This document shows, piece after piece, positions 38,799 to 45,337 of a DNA stretch of 64,000 bases; the first letter of the stretch is position 1, and each line of letters starts with the position of its first letter. The DNA lies in assembly GCF_000347775.1 (NCBI RefSeq), contig NZ_APAT01000029.1, forward strand, positions 1 through 64,000. Direction: 5' to 3'. The position numbers and the translations under genes are program-made. Source of the DNA: Marinobacter santoriniensis NKSG1 (GTDB lineage: Bacteria; Pseudomonadota; Gammaproteobacteria; Pseudomonadales; Oleiphilaceae). A model generated the notes under the pieces. It was not told the origin of the DNA. It was given only the letters and a program-made list of their open reading frames with translations, and ran no database searches.

Positions 38799-38816
38799 TG
38801 CACCAATGTGGGGCGA
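38799..38816. promoter_or_regulatory. NtrC-like enhancer site upstream of ntrB
   Basis: GCACC-N5-GGGGC (38800-38814) matches the GCACY-N5-GGTGC consensus except at one position. It is about 190-205 bp upstream of the predicted start, a usual enhancer distance. A further GGTGC half-site overlaps at 38791. Confidence 0.45.
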
Positions 38817-38820
38817 AAGA

Positions 38821-39348
38821 TCATCTGAGGACGGAGGGACGGTGTACCGTAAAACTGATGGAGGAGCCGGCTTTTACCTGAACGCCTTTCTCATCGATGA
38901 TGTATGCGCGGGCTTCGTGGGTTCCGCGATAGACGTTGTTGACCACGATGGAACTGGACGTCGACTGGCCAACGGGTTGGCCGTCCAGCGTCACCTCATA
39001 CTTGTGCCCGGATTGGAGTTCCGGATTACTGGTGACTTCGAACCGGACGTCTCCGCTGCCACTGTTGAACGCCTGTCCATTCTGGGGCGATACGATGGAA
39101 ACGGAATCGTAGACAGCGCCCTCCCGTTTTACTTCCTCGCGAAGCTTGTCGGTCTCTTCTACGGTTTGCGGCTTTGGCAGGGTAACCGTCGTGACAGGTT
39201 TGACCTTGATCGCTTCGCCTCCGTCCATGGGCTCGTCCGAGAAGGTCACATTACCCTGGGCATCGACATGCCTGTAGACTTCGCCAATGGCCGGCGTGGT
39301 CAGAGTCGCCAGCAGCATTGCCGCGGCTATTCCGTGCATCGCGTTCAT
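38821..39348 (-). CDS. Secreted DUF4124-domain protein
   Basis: A 175-residue protein with a signal peptide (MNAMHGIAAAMLLATLTTPAIG). The DUF4124 motif EVYRHVDAQGNVTFSDEP follows, then a beta-sandwich-like C-terminal half. Its molecular role is unknown. DUF4124 proteins are often found between glnA and ntrB in pseudomonad-type genomes, which fits the arrangement here once the transposon is removed. Confidence 0.85.
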   Translation of the reverse strand: MNAMHGIAAAMLLATLTTPAIGEVYRHVDAQGNVTFSDEPMDGGEAIKVKPVTTVTLPKPQTVEETDKLREEVKREGAVYDSVSIVSPQNGQAFNSGSGDVRFEVTSNPELQSGHKYEVTLDGQPVGQSTSSSIVVNNVYRGTHEARAYIIDEKGVQVKAGSSISFTVHRPSVLR

Positions 39349-39378
39349 AAGTGCAACCTGTCATGTTGTTTCCGGTCG

Positions 39379-39407
39379 ATTATCAACGGCCTTTGTTGGG
39401 TTTTCAA
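39379..39407 (-). promoter_or_regulatory. Promoter of the DUF4124 gene
   Basis: On the minus strand TTGAAA (39407-39402) and GATAAT (39384-39379) are separated by 17 nt. The transcript would start near 39372, close to the ATG at 39348. Confidence 0.6.
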
Positions 39408-39469
39408 CGCCGGTGTCCGGCGATATTCGTTACATATCGTTAAGAGCGGGAGAGTGTGCGGTTGTGCAC

Positions 39470-39489
39470 AAAAAAAGCCCCGCATGATG
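39470..39489. terminator. Left half of the split glnA terminator
   Basis: AAAAAAAGCCCCG followed by the loop CATGATG is one arm of a terminator hairpin. The matching arm CGGGGCTTTTTT is at 45299-45310, on the far side of the transposon. Joined, they form a perfect 12-bp stem with a 7-nt loop. Confidence 0.85.
39483..39489. repeat. Left target-site duplication CATGATG
   Basis: This 7-bp sequence directly precedes the left terminal inverted repeat and is repeated exactly at 45292-45298 after the right one. Confidence 0.85.
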
Positions 39490-39516
39490 CCAGGCCGTTC
39501 ACCTAAAGTGGATCTG
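39490..39516 (+). repeat. Left terminal inverted repeat
   Basis: It begins CCAGGCCGTTCACC and pairs with 45265-45291 over 27 bp with one mismatch. The first 11 bases are also nearly repeated in inverted form at 39517-39526 and the base before it (GAACGGCTTGG), so this end can fold on itself. Confidence 0.88.
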
Positions 39517-39583
39517 AACGGCTTGGTCTGGCCCGAAAAGGCGCTATGCTACTGGATATCCAGACAGTATGTTGCCTTTTTTC

Positions 39584-39695
39584 ATGAGAAAGAAATCTTG
39601 CCAGAAGGATTGGCCGCGAGTTCCTGAGAGGTTTGAGGGGATTCAAGTTAACGGCTGCGGGGCACCAGATTGCGAGAACTTTGGTCTCTCACCGG
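39584..39695 (+). pseudogene. Transposase fragment, N-terminus
   Basis: It encodes 37 residues starting MRKKSCQKDWPRVPERF and including a CXXXXC-type piece (VNGCGAPDCENFG) before Leu-Ser-Pro, where the frame breaks. Its continuation is at 41602: joining P37 to the Ala-Asp-Thr-Pro-Gly there restores an unbroken frame. Confidence 0.75.
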
Positions 39696-40179
39696 TTTGA
39701 GTATCCTGTGCTAAGTTTTCCTACCATCAGGTTCCGATTTTCCATAATCGATCGGCGATCACTTAGACCTCTCGACGGCTGAAAATAGACCAAAACGCGT
39801 GAGATCCGAATGTTCGCTTTTGTTTAGCTGAGGTCCGTGAGTAGCCTTGGTCGCAAAGCGGACATTCAGGCGGATAGACCAAGACTCTCCTTGGCGGAAA
39901 TTCAGTACAGGAGTGTCGAAAGAACCGAGTTATTAACCCCGATGACTGTCCTTTCCAAGTAGTTGGGTATGCAACTATTGGCAAACGCTGTAATTCCAAT
40001 AACAGGCTGAAATCGTAGGTCAAAAATCACCCAAGCGCACTGAAACGAATCATAGACAGGGCAACTGGCCTCATACGAGAGCACAACGGAAACCATTTCG
40101 ACCGGGATCTGATCACCCCCCCTCTTCGGCTGTCTCCCGGTGATACTAAAGATCCATCCGAGTTGGCGTGAAGGACTGC
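39696..40179. other. Gene-free stretch within the transposon
   Basis: No convincing gene was found. A short minus-strand open frame (39763-40023, 86 codons) has no recognisable features or ribosome-binding site. An imperfect hairpin GTCCG...CGGAC spans about 39834-39864. Confidence 0.6.
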
Positions 40180-41538
40180 CTAGCAGTCCATATCTCCACG
40201 CTTCAGAGCTTCCTCAATCATGTCATCCAACAGGTCAATGACTTCGTCTGAGGAAGACTTGAGTGTGGCTACCAACTCACGCGAGAGTTCAGAATAGCGA
40301 TCGAAACTGATCGTCTTCTGATGGAATTCCTGGACCGTTTTATAAAGCTCCCGGCCTGCTTTATGCACCTGTGGATGAACCACGTTAATCAGGCGATCAG
40401 AACTGCGGAGTTGTTGCATGGGCTCAGCCTTGTCGCTGGCCAGGAAATGGCCCAATCTGCACTGAGTGTGATCTTTCAATTCCGCCTCGGTGATCGAGTT
40501 TTCATTGAATATTGCAAAGCGGATGAGTTTGTCCACCCAGACCACATGATCACGCTTGGCACTGGCCAGCATGAGACAAGGCGTGGTTAACCGGATCTGA
40601 CTGAAGGTGCGGTCAATGTCGTCCCGGAGCGGGCGAATCGCCTGCATCAAATTCTGGAAAATGCTGGCCAGAGCATCGGAATCTTCAGAGTTGGCACTGA
40701 CTTGGCGCGCCATATCCGCGGCCACCTGGCTCTGCTCTTCGGCCGCAGCGGCAATGGCGGTTGCCTGGTCATAGTTGATGTTCGAGGACTCCCGAGATTG
40801 GTGTATCACCTCCGCCACCCGCGTCCGGCTTTCCCCCGAGGCCTGCACAGCACGCACGGAATTTCCCAGCCGGGACTGAACCGATTCGGAGCCGGAAATA
40901 ATCTGCGAGACAATCCCGTTGATTTCCTGCGCCGCGCCCGCACTTCGGGCAGCTAATTGCCGCACCTCGTCCGCAACCACGGCAAAGCCCCTGCCCGCCT
41001 CACCGGCACGGGCGGCCTCAATCGCCGCATTAAGGGCAAGCAGGTTGGTCTGGTCGGATATCTCGTTCACCGTGTTGGTAAGCGATTCTATACTCCGGGT
41101 TTGCTCTGCCAGCGAACGCATTTCCTCATTGGCTTGGGTCAGGGCAATATCCACCTCGGCCAGACGCGCCTCCATATCCTCCAGCGCGGAGATGGACTCC
41201 TTGGTGTACTCATTTACCCGGGAGGCCTGCTCCAGCACATTCTGGCCAAGGCCACCCACTTCTGAAGCACTAGCCGACATTTCCTCAATGGCGGCGGACA
41301 ACGTCTGAATATTGTTGACGAGATTATGAATGCGGTCGTCAAACTCCAGAGCGCCCTGGCCCAGACCAGATATATGACGGGAGACATCGACAGCGCCGTT
41401 GGCTACCGCCAACTCCTCTGAACGCACTGCAGACACGTACTCTGCCAGAGGAGAAAGCCAGTCCGGGCAACGGGCAGGCGCGCCGTTATCAAGTAACGAT
41501 TGAATCTCTTGTTTTACTCGTTTTTTAGACAGGATCAT
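40180..41538 (-). CDS. Soluble methyl-accepting chemotaxis protein with CZB domain
   Basis: A 452-residue cytoplasmic chemoreceptor without membrane segments. A coiled coil (about 50-315) contains the signalling tip SDQTNLLALNAAIEAARAGE at 161-180 that contacts CheA and CheW. The C-terminal CZB zinc-binding domain (about 320-440) keeps all four ligand positions: H331, C360, H388 and H392. CZB receptors are known to sense zinc or hypochlorous acid. It sits within a transposon, in opposite orientation to the adjacent IS, and appears intact. Confidence 0.9.
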   Translation of the reverse strand: MILSKKRVKQEIQSLLDNGAPARCPDWLSPLAEYVSAVRSEELAVANGAVDVSRHISGLGQGALEFDDRIHNLVNNIQTLSAAIEEMSASASEVGGLGQNVLEQASRVNEYTKESISALEDMEARLAEVDIALTQANEEMRSLAEQTRSIESLTNTVNEISDQTNLLALNAAIEAARAGEAGRGFAVVADEVRQLAARSAGAAQEINGIVSQIISGSESVQSRLGNSVRAVQASGESRTRVAEVIHQSRESSNINYDQATAIAAAAEEQSQVAADMARQVSANSEDSDALASIFQNLMQAIRPLRDDIDRTFSQIRLTTPCLMLASAKRDHVVWVDKLIRFAIFNENSITEAELKDHTQCRLGHFLASDKAEPMQQLRSSDRLINVVHPQVHKAGRELYKTVQEFHQKTISFDRYSELSRELVATLKSSSDEVIDLLDDMIEEALKRGDMDC

Positions 41539-41599
41539 CAGTATTACTCAGGCAAATCCGGCAAGCGGAGGTATTGGAATTTTTAACTGTTAATTTTAA

Positions 41600-41681
41600 C
41601 GGCAGATACACCAGGTTCTGTAGAGCTCAGATCAATTTTTTCGCCCGATGCATATTCAGGAAGCATTACCTCGGCCCTTAG
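41600..41681 (+). pseudogene. Transposase fragment, second piece
   Basis: In frame with the N-terminal piece it encodes ADTPGSVELRSIFSP and continues to ITSAL. It is then cut by the first IS1380-like element; the frame resumes as KSNQAVAQEL at 43243. Confidence 0.7.
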
Positions 41682-41710
41682 CCCGGATTTCTCATAAGGG
41701 GATAAAAGAA

Positions 41711-41771
41711 AGCGGCTGAAAGTGCTATGATTTCAAGAGCCTAACCAATCCATCAAGTACTAACAGCCGCT
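41711..41771 (+). repeat. Inverted repeat in the IS leader
   Basis: AGCGGCTG (41711-41718) and CAGCCGCT (41764-41771) bracket the leader just before the transposase ATG. Such a stem can hide the ribosome-binding site when transcription enters from outside, limiting transposase synthesis (inference). Confidence 0.4.
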
Positions 41772-41778
41772 ATCCAAA

Positions 41779-43080
41779 ATGGTACCTGAAAAACTGACCT
41801 TCTCGCCACTCTCCCGCCGTCAAATTGAAGCCGATTTTTCCGGCGGTCACATCACGTCCGATGCCGGATTGCTTTTACTGCGCGAAGTCGACAAACAGCA
41901 CCGTCTGACTCAACGCCTGGCTTCAACTCTCAATGACCCGCGGAACCCGGAATTGGTTCGCCACAAACTGGAAACCATGACCCGACAGCGGGTGTTCGGC
42001 GTAGCGGCCGGGTACGAAGACCTGAACGATCACGAGGCACTCCGTTTTGATCAGGCCCTTCAGACCGCTATGGGTGAGGATGCCATCCTGGCGGGCAAAT
42101 CCACTCTGTGCCGGATGGAGCAGCGCGTGGACCGGCAGTCGGTGATCGACGCCCATGAACTACTTTGGCATCACTTCATTGAGCAGCATGACGAACCACC
42201 GAAGGAGATCGTGCTGGATTTTGATGGCACCGATGTGCCAGTGCATGGCGACCAGCCCGGCAAGTTCTTCAATGCCTACTACGATCACCACTGTTACTTC
42301 CCCTTGTATGTATTCTGTGGCCGTCACTTGTTAGTCAGTTACCTACGCACCAGCAACCGAAGCGACAGTCGCCACAGCTGGGCCATTCTGGCTCTTCTGG
42401 TTCGCTTCATTCGTCAGTACTGGCCTGACACCCGCATTGTGTTCCGGGGTGACAGTGGCTTCTATCGCCCCCGATTGCTGAGCTGGTGCGACCGGAACAA
42501 CGTGGATTACCTGGTGGGTATCAGCAAAAACAGCCGATTGCTCAAGGAAGTCGATGTGCCCTCGATGCTGGTGCGCAACGCTCACGAGGAGCTCGGAGAA
42601 AAAGTCTCCGCCACCTATCGGTTCCAATATCAGGCCCGCACCTGGAAACACCCTCGCTGGGTGGTGGCTCGCCTGGAAGAAGGCGAGCTGGGCGCCAACC
42701 CAAGGTTCATTATCAGCTCCCGCTACGACGACGGCTTCAAGCTCTACTATGAGCAATACTGCGCCCGGGGCGACATGGAGAACCGGATCAAGGATCAGCA
42801 GCTATACCTGTTTGCGGATCGCACCTCCAGTACTCAGTGGTGGACCAATCAGTGGCGGCTGATCCTATCAGGATTCGCCTACACGCTGTTCGAACGCTTA
42901 CGGATATATCTGAAAAACACCCGTTTCGAGAGAATGAGCGCCAGCAACCTACGGCTCAAGCTGATCAAGGTCGGTGCCGTGATCGTTCGTAACACCCGGC
43001 GGATACGGGTGCTGATGAGTGATGGCTATCCTTATAAAGACGAACTCTCTGCCCTGGTTCGCCGACTGGTTCCAGATTAG
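41779..43080 (+). CDS. IS1380-family transposase, copy 1
   Basis: A full-length 433-residue DDE transposase. Recognisable segments are IVLDFDGTDVPVHGDQPG (first Asp, near residue 148), IVFRGDSGFYRP (second Asp) and CARGDMENRIKDQQLYLFAD (Glu). This pattern and the QIEADFSGGHITSDAGLLLL N-terminus fit IS1380. The gene looks intact and could be active. Confidence 0.85.
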   Translation: MVPEKLTFSPLSRRQIEADFSGGHITSDAGLLLLREVDKQHRLTQRLASTLNDPRNPELVRHKLETMTRQRVFGVAAGYEDLNDHEALRFDQALQTAMGEDAILAGKSTLCRMEQRVDRQSVIDAHELLWHHFIEQHDEPPKEIVLDFDGTDVPVHGDQPGKFFNAYYDHHCYFPLYVFCGRHLLVSYLRTSNRSDSRHSWAILALLVRFIRQYWPDTRIVFRGDSGFYRPRLLSWCDRNNVDYLVGISKNSRLLKEVDVPSMLVRNAHEELGEKVSATYRFQYQARTWKHPRWVVARLEEGELGANPRFIISSRYDDGFKLYYEQYCARGDMENRIKDQQLYLFADRTSSTQWWTNQWRLILSGFAYTLFERLRIYLKNTRFERMSASNLRLKLIKVGAVIVRNTRRIRVLMSDGYPYKDELSALVRRLVPD

Positions 43081-43652
43081 AAGACCGAGCTCCCCCGGCC
43101 CGACTCAATGGGGGAAAGGGGGAGGTGTGCCTGAACGTCGGAAAGTGATCAAATAATCGCCAAATCAGGCTCAATTACTCGGTTCTGGCGTTAATGGAAC
43201 TGGTCTGCGAAGCTTGCTGGGTGGCTATGAGAAATCCGGGTTAAGAGTAACCAGGCTGTTGCTCAAGAGCTTCATCGAATCAGCCGATATCTGTCAGGTC
43301 CTGATTTAAATTGCCCCAACGGTTGCACACGTGACGGCGGCGAAATAAAACGACGCGGGAAAACAGCCTCGGGTTCTCAACGCTATCAATGTCTTTCATG
43401 CCGGAAGACATTTGAATCAGTGACTTTGCAGGCCAATACACCCCGCAAAGCGGCATCGGCGCTAATATGAGCGAGTAGTTGGCAAAAAGCAGGTTGCGAC
43501 TGTGTTTAAAAACACCGGAACGCGCAGTCTGACGTCGATCAGCGGCCAAACCTGGCTGCTTTTTGATCAAGTCAGGGTCGCCAGACAATAGCGGGTTGCC
43601 CCGGTATGGTTTCCCCGGGTGATTTTAAGGTGGCGGCTGTTATCGAACTGGC
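43081..43652. other. Stretch between the two IS transposase genes
   Basis: It holds the 3' end of IS copy 1 (to 43240), the zinc-ribbon transposase relic, about 130 bp of unreadable relic DNA (43471-43602) and the start of IS copy 2. No intact gene is present. Confidence 0.7.
43241..43470 (+). pseudogene. Transposase fragment, zinc-finger/HTH part
   Basis: The frame encodes KSNQAVAQELHRISRYL, then a four-cysteine zinc ribbon (CPNGCTRDGGEIKRRG ... YQCLSCRKTF) and ends at TGA 43468-43470. The zinc ribbon resembles those at the N-terminus of IS1-like transposases. The following DNA to 43602 shows no further readable frame. Confidence 0.7.
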
Positions 43653-45016
43653 TTAACCGGAGGAGGCAAGGCTTCCATAGAGGTCACGGTAAACGGCAAA
43701 GCCCGGACAGTGCCGACCAAAGCGCAGAATCCACTGTCGGCCGCTGTGCACCAGGCGGCAGGCCATGGTCATCAGTTCCTGCATCACGGTTCTCAAACGA
43801 CGACGTTTGGCCGGGTGGCGCACCGGCGCATCCGGGGCGGTCAGTCTCAGGCCCATCCAGCGCAGCACGTTGTAACCCATGGTTGCGAAGGCCATGACCA
43901 GGTTGTTGGTGTCGAACTTGCCGGACGGCAGGCGCTCCAGGTCCAGGTCGGTTTTGAACTCGCTGTGAAATTGCTCACTGGTGGCATGGTCGCTGTACAG
44001 CGCCATGATTTGTTGCTCACTGGCCACACTGGCGGACAAGGACGTAATCCAGCCTTCGACGCTAACCTCTGGCTCCAGGTACAGCTGACCGGAGGCATCG
44101 CTGGTGCGAACGGTGACCTTGACGATGCGACGCAGGCCGGGTTCATCGGGAAGGTCTTCTGACAGAACCGCTTCCATCTTGCCGTCGCGGTCCAGCGACC
44201 AGGCTTTCTGGGTATAGGCCTTGTCCGCCCAGGCCAGGGGATCCTGCTTGCGAGGGTTCCACTTGATCAGGAAGTCGACCTGCTTCTGCTCGCGCAGAAA
44301 GTCGCGATTGTCACGGGCATCGTGTGCGCTGTCCAGGCGCAGCAGGATGGGCTTGTCCGTCACTGCCCGGGCCCGGGGCAGGACCCGTTTGAGGGTATCC
44401 AGAAACCCGTTATTGGCGTGCTGGCTGCCAGGGCGCAGCTCACAACCCAGGCACCAGCCTTCCTGGCCCAGATACGCGGCAATGGGTGCATAGCCGTCGT
44501 AACCCTTGTAGGTATAGCTGACGCCCTCTTTGTGGGTCTGGCTGTTGTCCATGGGAAAGACATCCATATCCAGGGCCACATGGCCCATCGACAGGGGTGA
44601 CACCGGGGCTTCGGCGGACTGAAGAAACTCAACGCTGGCATCATCCAACAGGGGCGTCAGGCCCTTGGCATCTTCATCGAATCGGTGCCGCAAACGAGCC
44701 GAGGATGGCGACTGCTTGATGTCCATGGCCGATTTGAAGAACGGATCCGTGCGTACCGGCTCGACCGCCTCGAAGTCACTCTTGCCCAATGTAATCAGAG
44801 CAAGATACGTCCGAATCAGTTCAATGTTCGGAATACCGTGGCGTTTGACGACCGTGCGAGCCGTCTTGATCAGCGACGTGTGCCGATTCAGGCAGTGGCC
44901 CACCAAGGCCAGTCCGCCGTGGGGTGTGTAGACTTCGGTTCGGGATTGTTGGAGAGTAAAAGTACGAATGGCCGAAAGCACTGACTGGGTGAATGGATGT
45001 CACGAGCTACTATACC
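43603..45016 (-). mobile_element. IS1380-like insertion sequence, copy 2 (ends approximate)
   Basis: The ends are placed at GGTATGGTTTCC (43603) and the complementary-looking ...CTACTATACC (45016), which share only about 8 of 12 positions. No clean target duplication was seen (CCGG/CCGT at best), so the limits are tentative. It is unrelated in sequence to copy 1. Confidence 0.55.
43653..44981 (-). CDS. IS1380-type transposase, copy 2
   Basis: A 442-residue DDE transposase. Key segments are ALDMDVFPMDNSQTHKEG (Asp), LLRLDSAHDARDNRDF (Asp) and SEQFHSEFKTDLDLERLPSG (Glu). The YKGYDGYAPIAAYLGQEGW segment is typical of another IS1380 subgroup. It appears full length. An IS4-like DDE family is the alternative placement. 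Confidence 0.75.
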   Translation of the reverse strand: MLSAIRTFTLQQSRTEVYTPHGGLALVGHCLNRHTSLIKTARTVVKRHGIPNIELIRTYLALITLGKSDFEAVEPVRTDPFFKSAMDIKQSPSSARLRHRFDEDAKGLTPLLDDASVEFLQSAEAPVSPLSMGHVALDMDVFPMDNSQTHKEGVSYTYKGYDGYAPIAAYLGQEGWCLGCELRPGSQHANNGFLDTLKRVLPRARAVTDKPILLRLDSAHDARDNRDFLREQKQVDFLIKWNPRKQDPLAWADKAYTQKAWSLDRDGKMEAVLSEDLPDEPGLRRIVKVTVRTSDASGQLYLEPEVSVEGWITSLSASVASEQQIMALYSDHATSEQFHSEFKTDLDLERLPSGKFDTNNLVMAFATMGYNVLRWMGLRLTAPDAPVRHPAKRRRLRTVMQELMTMACRLVHSGRQWILRFGRHCPGFAVYRDLYGSLASSG

Positions 45017-45065
45017 GTTCAAGGCCTTGTTATTGCAGGCTTTGGGCGCAGTTTTAGCCGGTTGA

Positions 45066-45209
45066 AGTCACGGATTCAGGTGCCGAGTTTATTACAACTA
45101 CTGCAAACCGAATGACAAAGGCAAGACTCCGGCGATGCGCCTGGGTCTGGCAAAAGGCCCATTAGAAAATATCATCTATCTCGACAAATACGCGAAGACC
45201 AGCGCATAA
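45066..45209 (+). pseudogene. Transposase fragment, C-terminus
   Basis: It encodes about 47 residues containing YYNYCKPNDKGKTPAMRLGL and ends at TAA 45207-45209. The YNYC...KTPAMRLGL pattern is typical of transposase C-termini. It is the tail of the ancestral gene; the catalytic core between the zinc ribbon and this tail is missing. Confidence 0.65.
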
Positions 45210-45245
45210 AAAAGGGCCAGTGGATAAATCCACCGACCCTTCTTG
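45208..45245. terminator. Terminator near the right transposon end, strongest on minus strand
   Basis: GGGCCAGTGGAT (45214-45225) pairs with ATCCACCGACCC (45228-45239) with two mismatches and a 2-nt loop. On the minus strand it is followed by six Ts, on the plus strand by CTTCTT-type sequence. Minus-strand glnA transcripts would meet it about 100 nt after the stop codon. Confidence 0.6.
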
Positions 45246-45264
45246 TCGCCAAGCCCGGCCAAAC

Positions 45265-45291
45265 CAGATCCACTTTAGGTGAACGGCTTGG
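45265..45291 (-). repeat. Right terminal inverted repeat
   Basis: The inverse complement starts CCAAGCCGTTCACC and matches the left end over 27 bp with one mismatch (A for G at position 4). Confidence 0.88.
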
Positions 45292-45298
45292 CATGATG
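45292..45298. repeat. Right target-site duplication CATGATG
   Basis: Exact copy of 39483-39489, directly outside the right inverted repeat. Confidence 0.85.
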
Positions 45299-45310
45299 CG
45301 GGGCTTTTTT
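45299..45310. terminator. Right half of the split glnA terminator
   Basis: CGGGGCTTTTTT is the second arm of the hairpin whose first arm remains at 39470-39482. As glnA is on the minus strand, this arm is met first and now has no partner, so the hairpin cannot form. Confidence 0.85.
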
Positions 45311-45337
45311 ATTCTCCGGTAATCGGCAGGAGCCAGA

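Larger units (their letters stand above)
39696..41599. mobile_element. Inserted segment carrying a chemoreceptor gene
   Basis: This 1904-bp segment interrupts the ancestral transposase codon-precisely and is flanked by CGG on both sides (39693-39695 and 41600-41602). Its ends show only weak inverted similarity. It contains the soluble MCP gene and about 480 bp of apparently non-coding DNA (39696-40179). No recombinase is encoded, so its own mode of movement is unknown. Confidence 0.6.
41682..43240 (+). mobile_element. IS1380-like insertion sequence, copy 1
   Basis: Length 1559 bp, with 15-bp perfect ends CCCGGATTTCTCATA (41682-41696) and its complement (43226-43240). It is flanked by TTAG on the left and TTAA on the right, consistent with a 4-bp target duplication with one later change. 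It encodes one transposase. Confidence 0.8.
39490..45291. mobile_element. 5.8 kb nested transposon inserted in the glnA terminator
   Basis: It is bounded by 27-bp inverted repeats with one mismatch and by a 7-bp target duplication. It contains fragments of one ancestral transposase gene (39584-39695, 41600-41681, 43241-43470, 45066-45209), a 1.9 kb chemoreceptor segment and two IS1380-like elements. The ancestral transposase lacks its central catalytic part, so the unit is probably immobile unless helped in trans. The transposase family was not identified. Confidence 0.88.

Noticed and set aside
38641..39627. A 328-codon plus-strand frame opposite the DUF4124 gene
   Set aside because: It crosses regulatory sites, the split terminator and the transposon end, and has no recognisable features. 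The minus-strand DUF4124 protein has a signal peptide and a known motif.
39763..40023. An 86-codon minus-strand frame in the transposon
   Set aside because: There is no ribosome-binding site, known motif or plausible composition.
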